Made by a program: the position numbers and the translations under genes. Under the pieces are notes generated by a model, which was not told the DNA's origin, ran no database searches, and saw only the letters and a program-made list of their open reading frames with translations. A DNA stretch of 64,000 nt from Monocercomonoides exilis. Taxonomy: Eukaryota > Preaxostyla > Oxymonadida > Polymastigidae. The stretch is from positions 728,501 to 792,500 of the forward strand of contig LSRY02000043.1 of assembly GCA_001643675.2 (NCBI GenBank), read 5' to 3'. Below, piece by piece: positions 1-13,802 of the stretch (its first letter is position 1; every line of letters begins with the position of its first letter).

Positions 1-3000
1 GTGGGAAATTGTGACGTTTTGGCAAACCATTTCTCCGCCAAGGCAAAGCCCAATCCCGCATTCATTGCAAAAATCAACACTTTCAAACCGAACAGAACTC
101 ATCTCAACTGCACCTCCGGTTTCATATACCAGCCATCTTGTCACCTCTGATTGGTCTTCATCTCCTTCTCCTTCGCCTCCTCTTCCAAATGCACAATCCG
201 TCACTGCGCATCGTCCGCAACTGATGGCAAAGACAGAACTCAACGCAGAAGAAGATGCCGAAGATAATTGTGAAGAAGTTAATGCTGGCGAAAGTTCTGT
301 TGCAAATCTGAAAGTCAAGCCTCGAAGCGTAAGAGATATGTTATCATGAGACACACATAGCTGCCCGCTTTGCTTTATCTCCAGCTCTGGGTGAATCGCC
401 TTTGCCCCTTCAATTGCGAGCGATGAGTCTCGATCAATAACTGATCCCAAAAATGTACCCGACACAATCCTTATTGTGGTCTGATTTTCGTTCATTGCTT
501 TGAACCCATGCAACACATCGCCACATGGTGTTTCTTCGTGACCACACCCCTCTGAATTTATCACTGTTCCATCAACAAATACAATCTCCTCGCCTGCAGG
601 AAAAAGCATAACTAATATCGAAGTGTTGATTACCACTCCAGAACTCTCATCATAAACCCAAAACCGCTCTTTTTCATCATCCTCTTCGACTGTTCCTTCC
701 CACAACTCCTGATACAGCATCTTTCTCGCCTGCGGGCAAATCACATACACATCTTTCCCCACGCTTGCTTTGTTCTCTGCAAATGTGTTGTGCTTCATGC
801 TGTACTTTGCACTCACATCCACAAACTGAACAAATAACCCTCCCCCAAACCCTGCTTCTTCGTCCACTCCGTTTTTTTCGAAAACGCACCCCTCAATAAT
901 CAGCTTCCCATTTCTCATCACCTCCACAGCTCCGCACCCTCCCCTTCCAGCATGCTCCCCACAACTCACATTGCCAAATGTGCTCCCACGGATCTCGCAC
1001 TTGCACCCTTCTCCTATTTCTCCACTGAATGCCCCTCCACTCCCTGCTGTTCTCGACACATTCCAGATGCTCAGCCCTTTCATGTTAACGGATTCGCACC
1101 CGCAAAACCACACCAAGCAGCTGTCTCCAAGAGCAGACGAATTCATCCAAGAATCATTCATGCTGAGCAATCCACAGCTTTGCCCACACACAACTCCTCT
1201 TTCTCCTTCCACAGAAACACCCTCAAACTTCACCCCACTTAGCTCCACTTTTGAGTCCAGCCCTCTTCCATCCACAAGCCCATGTTGCACAGCACACAAC
1301 TCCATCGCTGAAAAATCATCCATCACAAGCATCCCTCCTTCCACACTAACAAATGAATAATCAATCCTCCTTGAGTCTGCATCAACCTTCGCCAAACACC
1401 TTCTGAGCTCCAGTTTGTCTTTTCTGCACTTCAGAAAGCTTTCACGTTGGCAGTTAAATGAAGGCGGCATCCCAAATGAGACATCTTCAAAAGTGATGTT
1501 CTTTTTGGTCTCTATCAACCAGTTGGATTCTCCTTCTCCTTCTCCATGGACCATTCTTTCGTGGCTGTTGCCTTGGGTGTTGATGGTCATTTCTTGAGCA
1601 TCCAGAATTATGGAATCGCAAAACCCAAAGTCTGCAAGAAGCGTAACCACCACGTTTTCCGATCCTTTTCGCAGTGCTGCAGCATGCACAATTCCTCTGC
1701 ACGGATAATCCTCAAATCCGCATAATACATAATCGCACCCTTTGTCTCCAACAAACACATTCCCTGCGCTTTCTCGAAAGAACACAACAAGCGGAATCGG
1801 ATTCTCTCTTGCTCCATTTTCCATCCCCATCAAATCCCACAGCCTGGGCGACTCTTCAACTTTCTTCAAAAGTCAAAGTTGAACGAGCCTTCATTCACCA
1901 CCATTGATAAATTCACACACGAAACAAACACATTGTTTCCTCCCTTGTCAGCCATGTTCGCTTTTTCCCCTTCTCCAAATTTCACCCCCGCAATTATCAT
2001 ATCACTTGCCTCTTCAATGCACTTCACCAGCATTCCTCCTCCAAATCCCTTCAATCCGCCATCTTCGCCAGCCAGCGCTCGGCATCCTTCAGCCAGCATT
2101 CTATTCCCACTCTCTCCGACACGAAGTCTTGCTGTCTTCGACAACTCCACAAAGCATCCTCCTCCGCTTCCTCCACTCACAGTGCAGTTCTCCATGTTCA
2201 CATCGTTCAGCTCAAGCACCATCCCTTCATCCAACATCCCAAACAGCACACATCCTTTTTCTCCGTTCCTTGACAAGCCTCTGAACGTGCAGTTCCTCAC
2301 TCCCATCCACTTTCCCAGCTTATCTGCCAGCCTCGCGCTGCCTGATCTGTCATCTGCCCCTTCCTCTGAAAATGTCGTGTTTCCTATTTCCAGAGTGCCA
2401 GATGATGCATAGACAACGCATCCATCTGTTGCTTCCGAACCCTTTGCATTCATCATTGTGCATTCATCCATGGTGCAGCTTCCTTCTCCTGTGATCCAAA
2501 TCATGGCTCCACACGCACACACAGCATTCCTGATGGTCACATCATTCAACGTTGTCTGCCCTCCTGTGCAGGCGATCATGGAATATGCAGCTGTGAGTGA
2601 CGAGCGTACACTCAGAGCGCACGAGCTCAATGTCAAGACTCCACTTTTCGTGCATATTAGATAAAACCTCGTGTTCAAGCTCGCTGGCCCAGTAATCTTC
2701 AGTCCCGTAAATGTTGTCGCACAGCTTGTCTCTATCATCCCATCCTGTTTCTTTGCAGCATTTTCGTACACGTCTATTTGAGAATATACTGATGTGCCGT
2801 TCAGCACAAATACTCCGCTGACAAGACTTGCCTCCGAGTATAGCGGCACAGTGTTTGATATTGATGCGTTGAGTCCGTTTTCCTCCACCCACCGAGCCAT
2901 CACAAAGTCCATCGTTTCGCACCCGTGTCCAGCATATCCACATCTGTCGAAATCTTTTTTGTTATCTCCACCAACCATAACTGGCTCAGGGTCGTCCCGC

Positions 3001-6000
3001 AGATACAGCACCAACGGGATTGCATATGTGCTGTTTCCTCCTTCATATCCCTCAAGCTCCTCTTCATTTGTGGTGTCAGCCACAAATCCGAGTGTGGCTT
3101 TTGTCACAGAAGCTGTGAAGTTGGGGGCTGTTAAAAACAGATTGTGTCCATGCCTGTCTGCTTGACATCCATCAAACTTCACTGCATTCAGCCCCAATTC
3201 CACGTCACTGCTATTTGTCTCCAAGTACATCCCTCCTCCACACCCCCCACTCCCTGCTGCAAAAACTGCTTTGCACTTGCTCACAATCGTCTCCATGCTT
3301 CTTCCAATCTGCAGCTTGCTTCCACCTTCCAGCACCAGTCTCAGCATTCCCCCGTTTCCTCTTGGGCATGTCCCACTCATGTTTCCTCCATCTACAGCCA
3401 TTTCGCACCCCACTCCCAGCGTTCCGCGAAGGAAACACCCATCTCCTTGACCAGAAAGAGAGCAGTCTACGCTTGTCTCGCTCACATTGGTCTTCCTGGC
3501 TTTGTTCACAACAATCATCGGCTGCTTGCTTCCGCTGCTGCTTTCAAACGCACTCTTGCTGATTTTTGCCGTGGAGCCATCGCGAAGCACAATCAACCCT
3601 TCTTCTCCCCCGCTTGTCGTGTCAGCGAACGTTGCCTGCATCATCACCGCTTCAGACTCCGTTCCGCTGCACCTCACAAACGGCTCTACCAAAAAGCACA
3701 AATGCTCCACAACAACACTGCTCATCAGCATCTTCCCCTTTCTCACGCACACAAAACAGAACGGGACAGACAGCACATCCGCATCGCCGCTCACCCGCGA
3801 TGAAGAGAGCGTCAGCGCACCATTCCCTTCCCCTTCGACTTCAAACACACAAGTCTGCGACTGTTTCAGTCCAGGCTCCAAGGCAAATGCCACAAGTGAT
3901 ATCTGCACACTGCTCCCCACCTTCACCATCTCGTACAGCCCACTCTCGTTCCCAACCATCCTCACCTCCGACATCCCTTCTTTCCCGCTCAAGTCATATC
4001 CCTCTGCTCCATCAAGCACCAGGCACTCTCTCCATGTGTAGCTCTTGTTGTACAGCACCAGATGCATCCCTTCCTGCTGCCCAAATGCATAGTCCATCGT
4101 CTTGCACTGATACTTTGCAAATCCACATGCACTCACATCCACTCCCCCGTCTCCCACACTCACTCGCACTTCTCGCAGCTGCAGGAAATACACCAGCGGG
4201 ATTCCAATATTCGGTGTTCTTCCATCTTCTCCCTGCATCTCTTGCTCCGAGAAATACTCTGGATAGAACGGAAAATGTGCTTGAACAGTGCTTTTCTTGA
4301 GGTCCGGAGATTTGACAAACACATTTCGCCCCCAATCCGCATTGTTCTCCTCAAACAACGGGCGAGCCACACAGAAGTCTTCGCCTCCATCCTTCAGCAC
4401 CAAACATATCCCTCCACCTCTGCTCTCTCCAGCAAAACCTCCTTCCCCACTCCGTTCTGCCCAGCATTGCTTCATCCCTGTGACTGAACTTTCTGATCCT
4501 ATTCTCGCACAGCTTCCTCCAACCATCTCCACCCAAATCGCTCCGCCATCCCCCGCACTGCACCTGCACCCGTTCATCGTCACATTCCCAAACTCAAACA
4601 TCTCTCCTGCCTCCAACGCCTTCTCTGCCACTGCCCCGTTTCCATTTCTTCTCGTTATCTGAGTTATATTCCCGCCTCGAACACAAACACTTCCTCCAGC
4701 ACTCCACATCAGCAGACTGCACCCTTCCAGACACACATTCTCCACTTGGCAGTCCTCGATAGCAATCTCTCCCCTCCCTGCCACAAAAAGCGGCTCGTGA
4801 AACGACAAATCCACAGAGTCCGCTTGTATCGTGCAATTCTTTACATGCGCCAAACCCTCATACCCATCCACTGCAAACAGAGACGAACCCCTCGAATTTC
4901 CTGTATCATGAATCACTGTCCACCCCTCCAACTCCAGCTTCCCGCTCCCCACACTGAACAGCGAGCCGCTTTCCACATCCGACCGAATCGTTCCATGTTC
5001 CATTGCTGCATCTTTGCTTATGCAAATCTCCAGCCCGGAGATGCTCACAGCCTTCTCCACACTCACCTCGCTGCACACCACAACCCCTGTGTGTCTGTGG
5101 CTCACCCACTGTGTCACCGCAAACGCGATTGTCCTGCACTCTGCTCCATTCTCCCCACATCCTGCATCATCACTTCCCCTATCTGAGTCGACTCTCAGAG
5201 GATCGTACACTGCAGGCACATCTGGGAGCCACCCTGCTTTGTCTCCGTTGCAATACACTCGCCCAATCTGACTTGATGTCGAATATGAATATATTATCCA
5301 TTCTTTTGTTGCATTTACTGAATTGTTTCCTCCGAATGTTATATCATGACCTCTATTATCAAAAGATGTGTTGTTTTCAAATAAACAATATATAATATGA
5401 TTTGTGCTGTTTGCATCTCCGTCAATATTCACTGTTCCAGCGAATGTTGAAAGAGCTTTTGATTGAAGAAAAAAACAATTATCCAATATGTTATTTGTTT
5501 TTGTAAAAATAATATGAATAGATCCTCGACAGTCCTGAGCTTCACATTTCTTAAAGGAACAGTTTATCACATCAACATTGTTATTTAATTCGACATTTAA
5601 TGCACCTCCAGAAAGTGAATGACATTTATTAAAAGAGCAATGAATAATAATTGGATCTTTATTAAAAATTGATAATGCACCACCAATTGGAGACTTTGAA
5701 GAACATTCACAAAAACAACAATCGAATAATGAATCGACAGTTAAGCATTTTCCATTTCCAGAATAATGAACAGCACCACCTCTTGGATAAGTTGTACCAC
5801 AATAAGTTATTGAGCAATTTGTGAAAGTGCAACTTCTGAGTGTCAGAGAAGCACTCCCACCAACATTTAGTGCGCCTCCATTCCGTGTCGCTGATGTGCA
5901 TGATTCAAATCTGCAACTGTCGAACTCTATTTGTCCACTCGAAAACGAAGGCAGTGAAGCGTTGAAGCATTGATCCTTTTGAATGTCATGCGATCTGAGA

Positions 6001-6809
6001 AACGAAGAGTTGAACACGACTAACTTTGCGAGCCTCGTTGCACTCTCATCAACACTCAACAGTGATTGGTCACAGTCAACCAGCAAGATGCTGGAGACAA
6101 GAGATTTCTGGAGATGGTTTGCTTCTGAGAAAGCAGTGGTGCTGCTGTGTGCAATGTTTGTTGACGCATTCATAAACACCACGTTTTCCATCGACGTGTG
6201 CAAAAGAGACAGCGAACCAAACACAGACAAGAAGGGTGGAGTCGACAAGCACGAAAACGAAGTGTCTGACAAAAAGGCTTTGCCACAGCCAATTTCGCCC
6301 TCTGCACTTTCTTTCCACTCAACAAGCGATGAAATCGAACGGTTTTGTGTTCGGAACAGCAAACTCAAATTGCAGATCTCAATCCGTCCGCCTTCTGCTT
6401 CACAAAATCTGGAAATCGCCTTTGCCCCAAATGACACAGAAACCTGCTTCAGAAAAAGAGACGAACAAGATGTCACTATCTGACACTGTCTTCCTGTGGG
6501 AAAGAAGGTGAGTTTTGAGGCACAAAAAGTGCTGTTGTGCATTTCAATAAATGTGTCGATGGTCGAAGACACCGGCTTTGTGAAGTTCTTTTCCGCAATT
6601 TCGTTTTCGTGTTTCAAATTTGCATCTTCATCAACTGCAATGGACGGAGCACTTCTTTCTACTGAAATCGGTCCATTATCCATCTCGTCAAGGCCAAAGG
6701 AAACAACCCTCTTGCTGGCACTTTTTGAAAGATATTCAATTCTTGTGTTGGCGGCTAATTGAAAGGATATGGAAATGAATGCAGATATCAGCAAGCACTT
6801 GTCGAGCAT
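1..6809 (-). CDS. Giant secreted right-handed beta-helix surface protein (partial, one frameshift)
   Basis: The start at 6809 opens with a clear signal peptide (MLDKCLLISAFISISFQLAA). The protein is then built of repeated parallel beta-helix rungs (patterns such as CxFxxC, GGGxF, NCSF). Longer modules end in 'WGRNVFVKSPDL', then 'IPLVYFL', then a CG-x(5)-C-x-T-x-D motif, seen about three times. The first frame runs 1647 codons to 1866, where it ends in NFDF and TGA. Rung-like sequence then continues in another frame down to the left edge with no further stop, so one base appears to be missing in the T run near 1861. Such proteins in oxymonads and trichomonads are cell-surface proteins; a C-terminal membrane tail like that at 61842-62714 would lie outside the window. 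Function beyond surface or adhesin is unknown. The frameshift may be real or a homopolymer error. Confidence 0.82.
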
Positions 6810-7154
6810 GGAAACTTAAAACAGAAATTAGAGTTTTTTTCAAAATTGGGTTTTTGATAACCCATTCTTTTCCCTTATTTTTCTGATGAACTTTTTTGTT
6901 CTTAAAATTTAAATGTAAAAACATTCAAAAAACTCAATTGATTGATAGTAATTTTGCAAGAGCAGAAAATAGGTGTAACCAAAACACTTTATTCAAATCA
7001 CTCTTTCGTCACGATTTTCATTCAACATGATTTTTTTTTTAAAAAAATATCAAATTTGGAATATGAAGAGATCAACAGAATTGGAATTTTTTTTTTGTGC
7101 TTTTTTCTTTATTGGTACCAAAATTTTATGTAATGAAAAAACGTTAAAAACACA
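6810..7154. other. AT-rich spacer
   Basis: Holds the upstream region of the beta-helix gene, with T and A runs. No gene or repeat is recognised. Confidence 0.5.
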
Positions 7155-8760
7155 TCAAAAAAATACAAAACTCGAATCAATTTCTCTTCTCACTTTTCTT
7201 TTTCCATTTTCACGTTCAAAGGGGTCAAATTCATCACTTGTTTCATCGTCATCATTCTTTATTTTTCTGAATTTCCTTTTCACTTTTTTCTCCAAAGGCA
7301 ATTCTTCTTCTTCAATTTCCTTTTCTTTTTCTTCAATTTCTTCAATTTTCATCTTGTGATTTTCATTATATTCATCCCATTCATCAAGAAGCTTTTCTTT
7401 TGTTATTTCTTTTCCGAAGAAGTCGAAACAATGTGAATGAGAAGGAATGAAGTATTGAGAAGACTGAGGAAGCTTCATGTCCACAGATCCAGATCCATTG
7501 CTGAGGACTCCGCTGTTAATGAAGGCTTTTTTGATCACAGATCATGTGAATGCTGTCTGAAGGGCTTGTGGCAATACAACTGCAACAGCTGTTCTTTTTG
7601 AAGATGAGGAGGTGGATGATAGAGAGCTGTAATTGTTTGAAAGCTCTGACTTCAACACTGCAAATACAACTCTGTCCAGCGACTGCGATGTGTGTATTGA
7701 ATGTGGAACGACTGAGACAACATCAATTACAGCTTCCTTGAACCGTCTCCAAACATTCGAATCTGCACGTGATGAAAGTGAGTACAGCAGAAAAAGGCAA
7801 TGATAAAATTCTTTAAGGATTTGCTTTCTTCTGCAGATGATAGCCGACAGAAGAACTGTTAAGGCGTATTTTTTGAATGACGTTTTATCCATCCAGCCGT
7901 TTGTGTTTGGCCAAATGTCAAGCGACGGCGTCAACAGTGTTGTAAGTTCTTTCGGAAGATTTGCGCTCGGCCACAGCACGACAGACGGAAGAGAGAAGCC
8001 ATCAGCAGCGATTCCAGCAACGAGAGTGGCATTCGGCATCTGTTCAGCAGTCTTTTTGAACCCAGCTTGTTCATCTGCAGGATGAACAACAACGCCGCGT
8101 GTGGAAGTCGGAATTCGAAGCGAAGATTCATCAATATTGAAGATTAATTCCTCTGGATATTTATTTTCTTTATGGAATACTTGTAATTCGGAATACCACT
8201 GCTTTAGGACTTTCTGACAAGATTCTGCAAGTCTGTTGACATCAACTTGCTTTGGAAGCGACGACTTCAATTCCGGATGGCGCTTTATGAAGGCGTAAAC
8301 TGTCTTTAAAGTTGCAGTCTTTTTCTTCTTTTCTTCATTTTCTCCTTCTTCTTCACTATCGTTAATTATATTTTCCATCAAAATACCAATTAATATATAA
8401 TTTAAATATCAATTGCAAACCAGATCGCGTGCTTTTCGTAATGTGAGGCTTGTCCCAGATAGGGATTCAATTGTGACTTCTTCTAAGAATTGCTTTTCTT
8501 TTTCGCAACTTATAATTGGTGGGTGCCCTACTTTTGTAATCGGTCTGCCTTTTTCAAAGCTTTAACGGTGTGCTCCAAAGATTTTTTGCTGATTCCACCG
8601 TATTAAACCCCGTCGACAAGCCTGACAACATTATCATTCACAATGAGTGCAATCCTTTCCAATCTTGTCTCATATTTCTTGTAACGTAATGAAGACATTG
8701 CTTCCTTTAGCCGCTTCTGTGCTGCTTCAGCTTTCTTTTTCACAAAAAATTTCAAATATA
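7155..8760 (-). pseudogene. pogo-like DDE transposase, copy A (dead)
   Basis: The N-terminal part (8760-8400) holds a helix-turn-helix region, including 'YKKYETRLERIA' and 'VGHPPIISCEKEK'. The DDE_1-type core follows: 'FNIDESS' carries the first Asp, 'AADGFSLPSVVLWPS' the conserved middle, and 'SQSLDRVVFAVLK' the third Asp. The second catalytic Asp is lost: copy B reads FVDSHSSR where this copy reads LLYSLSSR. An in-frame TGA at 7542-7544 (after QTAFT) is followed by the normal C-terminus in the same frame, ending in a Lys/Glu-rich tail at 7155. A TAA interrupts the N-terminal part near 8603. The family cuts and pastes DNA at TA sites; this copy cannot. No terminal repeats were found. Confidence 0.82.
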
Positions 8761-9837
8761 TATTATGGGAATGATCATTAATTAATTTTTTTTATTTATA
8801 AATTCTCACTGAAAAATTTCAGATTTTGGTTTCTATATTTTTTTGAAAAGTTCCTTTTGTGCAATTTACAAAAAGAATAAAAATTTCCTATTTCGATCAA
8901 ATTTCTGTTTCCACTCACCAAATTTTGCTGTCGTGAAAAAAAAATCTTGACTATGTTATTATTTCTATTTTTGTGAGGTTTCATGAGAAAGAACAGAAAA
9001 TTGATAGAAATATGAAACATTTTTTTAAAATTTGTAAATTCATCACTTGCAACTTTTCAAAAAGAATAACACAAGACTTCAGAATAATCATTCTTTCATA
9101 ATCAACCAGAATTGAAATCGCAAAAATAGAAGACAATGAAATCGATTCATCAAGTCTAATCTTGCAAAATAGTTGTGTGATTATTTTTAGAAATTATTTT
9201 TTTCAATCTAAAATTTTTGTTTGTAAATTACATATGAGTTTTCTTTTATTATCCCAAATTGTTATAACTGTTTTCAAAGAGAAAATTTTCAACCTTTAAT
9301 TATCAAACATCGTCATTAAAAAAACAAATATCAACTTATTTCCTTTTGAATAAATTAATCATCTTCAAAGAAACTAAAATTACGAAAAACAAATCCCAAA
9401 AGAAATATGCAATATAAAAAACTTCTTTCTGTCTATCAATCTTTGGAAAAATTTTCAACGTGAATTGTGTGCTAAACACAAATTCAGAAAAAAAGCAATT
9501 TTTGTTGTTTATAAATGGGTGAAAATATGCACATTCAAGCATATTTTCATATTTCTTAATATTTTTTTTTTCACTCATATATTTATTACACATTCTCAGA
9601 TTTCAAAATACAGTTTATTTCCTATCTGAAAACATGAATCATTGATATTATATTATCTTGTTTTGCGAATTCACGCTTATTTAAAAAATGAAGTTATTTT
9701 TTTGATTTATTTCACAAAAAGTTCATCTTCAACATATATTTTTTCTATAAAAAACAACCTGAAGTTTTTAATTTTTGCCTCAGTTATTTTAAAATAAACT
9801 TATGATACCAAAAAACAAGTTGCTTCATTTTCGAAGT
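8761..9837. other. AT-rich spacer with a relic MITE end
   Basis: No gene is seen. Positions 9044-9070 match the right end of the MITE at 55032-55286 closely (CTTGCAACTTTTCAAAAAGA), so a relic of that family probably lies here. Its partner end was not found. Confidence 0.4.
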
Positions 9838-10759
9838 TTCCTTTAGTCGATTGCCTTTCTCCTTCGAAAGTGCAAAACATGAAACTTGTGGCTGGTGTAG
9901 CCTATGGTAGCTTTTCTTTGACTGCTATTGTTCTTTGGACGAGTTCCAATATTCCAGTAGAGTTAACACCTTTTGCTATCTCCTTCGCTTGATGTGTGGT
10001 GCAATACGAACGGTTGGATGAATTTTTTTTTTATTCGAACGATACTCTTTGCGTGTTCTTCTTCCAGAAATATTAGAAAGAAAGAAAAGGATGAAATTGA
10101 CTGAAGAGAGATGTTTCCTATTCGTTGATTCGCACAGCTCTCGTGCAAACCCTATTATTTGGAGAAAATTTATGGAATCGAATGTGGATGTCATCACATT
10201 TGTTCCTCACACAACACATATTTCACAACCTCTCGATAGAGGTGTTTTTGCTGTTCTTAAATCGGTTTTAAATTCATCAAAAGAAATCCCTCAATCTTCA
10301 ACAGCTTCTTCCAACAGAAAGGCTTTGGCGGACATCCTTCCTCAAGCTCTTCACTCTGCATTCGCACCATCAGTAATTAAGAATGCATTTGATGCAAGTG
10401 GTGTTTTGTTCAGATCGTCAGGACCAGTTTTACGTAAATTGCCCAAACACTCTTCATTTCCTTTGCCCACTTATTCAAATCGTTTTGATTTTTACGGAAA
10501 ACTGCTCACAAATGAGGATTTCTTAGAAAAGTGGAAAGAAGATATCTTTATTCGAACAAGTGCGAAATGTTCCGAAGCCGAAGAAAAAACAGAAAACATT
10601 GAAGATACTCTTCCATTAAAGTCAAAGAAGAAAAGAGTTTATCTAAGAATTTTGCATGATGATTTAGAAAATATCGAAGAAGAAAATTCTGCAGATCAAA
10701 GTTCAGGAAAAAGAAAAATTCGAAGACTATTTGACCCAATTTTTATTTATTTTTGCTAA
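9838..10759 (+). pseudogene. pogo-like DDE transposase, copy B (5'-truncated)
   Basis: Homologous to copy A but starts inside the core. 'KLVAGVAYGSFSLTAIVLW' (9880-9935) aligns with VAGIAADGFSLPSVVLW of copy A. After a frameshifted patch near 9990-10050 the frame continues with 'CFLFVDSHSSR' (second Asp) and 'THISQPLDRGVFAVLK' (third Asp), then an acidic and basic tail ending at TAA 10757-10759. The helix-turn-helix region and the first catalytic Asp are missing. The TAA lies at the place where copy A ends in TGA and the third copy in TAG, which supports ordinary stop use in this genome. Confidence 0.82.
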
Positions 10760-11149
10760 TTGAATGCGTATTTTTTTTCTTCTCTACAAAAATATATAAC
10801 TAATAAAAAAATGGACAACAAAAACACAAACTTAATGTTTTTGGAACTAATTTTATTAAATCAGAAGATCAGTTCGAAAACAGTTTGCGAAGAAAGAAAA
10901 GATTGCATCGAAATAGCAACACTAATGCTCAGAAGAGTGATTTATAAAAAAAATCATTTGTGGATATAACAGTTATTTTAACTTTTTTCAACATTCAAAG
11001 ATGTATTTTTTTTATTAACAAATTCTTGCAAAAACCAATTCAGCTTTTTGTATTAATTCCCCTTTGAATTTAAAGCTTTCACACCCCCCAATTCACCTCA
11101 GCTTTAATCAATAAATAAAAAAGAATTATTCTCGAATTATCTTTATACC
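10760..11149. other. AT-rich spacer
   Basis: Between copy B and the glucosidase II gene. A 69-codon frame is open here but has no coding character. Nothing else is seen. Confidence 0.4.
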
Positions 11150-13490
11150 TCACAACTCCTTCTTTAAGTTATTATGATATGATTCAGATTTAAATACAAC
11201 CCTATTATCTCTTCCTTCAAAGTTTTTGCTGCAGTGCCAATCTCCAATGTCCATCTTCCATTCTTTTGTTACAAAACGTCCATTTTCGTTCCAGTCTTCT
11301 CTTTGAAATGAATCAATCCTTTGAGCATATAGAGATTCATCCTTTTTTTCACATAAGCAAGGAAGCGATAAAACCTTCAAAAAAAGAAAATAATAAAGCA
11401 AATCAAATATTTTTCATAAAACTCTTTGTTTCATACTGCTTGATATTCCATCTCCGAGATCTGCATCCAGCTGCTTATTGCTGCATCAGAAGAATATCCA
11501 CATTTTAGCCTTACGCTCAAATTGTGAGGAGAATTATTATAATCTTCGCTCTCTCTTTTAGCAAAGTGCATGAACCATTCTTTTTGTCCCTTTTCTGTTT
11601 CGATCATTTTTTCAAGTTTTTCTTCTTTTTCACCTGTGACTTCTTCAAACACGGGACTATTTGAAATGTGATGAAAATAGCTGCTTGTTTTATGCTTACC
11701 CCATTCTTTCGGTGAAACAGTTGCCTTATCAGCAAATTTGAATGTCCATGAAAAACTATATAAATATAAACATTAACATAACAGATTTAAATTATAATGA
11801 TTTTAAATAACTGAATTTCTAATAAAGTTAGCAAACCCTGAAGTTTCTCCCTCAAATGATTCATCAATGAAATGAGTTAAACACATCATCAATGATTGAT
11901 CTGTAAGTCCGAACAAATATGTATAAGGATGTTAAAAAAATAAATTGATGATTTCATTTTAAAAAATTGCTTCATAATTCCAAAAAACTTTAAAGGGTTG
12001 TTGAAATAACAAAAAGATTAAAACAAAACTGAAAAAAAAATATTTGGTTAAAATATAAAATTCCAGAAATTTCTTTACCCACTCGACCAACTCTCAGCAA
12101 ACATAAATTCCATACCACTTTTGTTCTCGACAAAATTTTCCCAACTCTTCAATTTTGACTGAAGATCTTTTAATTCTCTTTCTCTTTCACTTTGCTTCCA
12201 ATCAAAATCGTCGTAGCTGCTGTGATATGAAAAATCATCTTCACTGTCATTTTCCATATCAAATATTTCTTTTCCAAAAAGAGTTTCACCAACTTGATTT
12301 GTCAGTTTTTTAAATGCTCTGTTCGTTTTTTGAAAGACAGAACCGATTTTCCTTCCAATTCTTCTAAAAAAAGTTGTTTTTTCTTTTCCCGTTTCTTCTT
12401 CCGATTGGTCAAATTCTGTTTCATCTTGTTCCACAGAGTTCTCTTCATTGATGTCCCCTTGATATTGTTCTTCATTTTCATGAATCATATTTTCCTCAGC
12501 ATTAATTGAATTACTCATATCTTTTTCAGCGTCTTCTTTAACAATATCTTCATTGATGCTACCATTCTCGTTATTGTTATTGGCTTCTTCAAATTTGTTC
12601 GACTCATCTTCATTTTGAATTGAATTTTGTTCATTGTTTTCTAATTTTTCTCCAGCTTTCTCATTATCAACATTGCTTGTTTCTGTTTCGATTTCTTTAT
12701 CTTCCTTTTCGCTCGATTGATCTTCATTTTCTTTAAATGGAGCACTTTTTTCATTCTGCTTGTTTTTATGCATTTCATCTTCGTAATTTATTTTTTCTTT
12801 CAATTTTTCAATTTTTTTCTTTAAATCAATCAAAGATTTTTGAAATTTGTTCGAATTTCCAGAACTGGAATAGCTTTCTTTGGCTTTCAAAACTTTTTTA
12901 ATTTCTTTTAGTCGATTTGTTATGTTGAATTCGAATTGTTGAATAAACTGAGAACATGATTTGTGTATTTGAGAAGGTGAAGGATGCGTTAATGTCGCTT
13001 CATCACTTCCGTCACAACAATCTAAAAAAGAAAAAAAGTGTCATCAATAATAATTGTTCCAGAAAATCTTCACACCAATGATTCCATCATCAACCCTGCT
13101 GGATTCGATGTAATAGCCTTTGAATCCTGGATTTGAACACCAAAATTTCCCGTTGGGACATGCAGATGTTCCCGGTTCGTCGCTTCCATCAGCGCAATCA
13201 CAATATCCATCATTCACCTGAGATATGGAAATACTGTCAATAATCCAATTTTTTTTTTTTAATTTGAAAAAAAAAAATAAATGAATAACAGTAAAACTTT
13301 TTTGATTGATCAAGACATGTGAAAATCTCACCAGAATAAAAAGATTGTACTAATTCAAGAGATATTTTTTTGGAGTTATAACATTTATTAAAAATTGAGT
13401 CACACGTTTTGGATGAATTCCTCGAATAGAACTGGAAATTGATAACTGAAATAAAGAGCAGAAAACACAAATAAATAGCAAATTATTCAT
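11150..13490 (-). CDS. Glucosidase II beta subunit (ER N-glycan processing)
   Basis: A spliced gene. Exon 1 starts at 13490 with a signal peptide ([17 protein letters not shown]) followed by RGIHPKR. The LDL-receptor-A-like Cys region follows: 'FTCLDQSK', intron 13234-13296, '[17 protein letters not shown]', 'SSRVDDGI', intron 13022-13075, '[10 protein letters not shown]'. Exon 4 (13021-12079) is a Glu/Lys/Asn-rich coiled linker. Smaller exons to 11150 hold the mannose-6-phosphate-receptor-homology part ('[16 protein letters not shown]', 'SLPCLCEKK'). The C-terminus NNLKKEL, then TGA, resembles a KDEL-type ER retrieval signal. In other eukaryotes this subunit binds N-glycans and holds the catalytic alpha subunit in the ER lumen while two glucoses are trimmed. 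Exact borders of the exons between 12078 and 11400 are uncertain. Confidence 0.86.
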
Positions 13491-13802
13491 CACTAAAATA
13501 AGTTGAAAAAGAATGATTGCCCTTTGATACTTTATGTTAATAAGAATACCTTTCAATTGATGAATAAACAAACTCACTTATACTCAGTATTTTTATTTTG
13601 GGAACATTTTTTGAAAATTTTTAACAATTTTTAAAAAATAATTTAAATACAATTTATCACAACAAATTTTTTATAAAAAAAAATATCCAAGCAAAATTAT
13701 AATAATAAACAAATTAGAATGGTTGGAATAAGAAAATTCAACTTTGAAAGTATTATAAATTTTTTCACATTGGTCAAAATAAAAGCTGATAACGTTCCCT
13801 AT
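13491..13802. other. AT-rich spacer between two minus-strand genes
   Basis: Contains the 3' end region of the nitroreductase gene and the upstream region of the glucosidase II gene, with A/T runs. No other feature is seen. Confidence 0.5.

Noticed and set aside
1-6500. Many plus-strand frames of 60-240 codons
   Set aside because: Antisense shadows of the beta-helix gene; Pro/Ser/His-rich composition and no family match.
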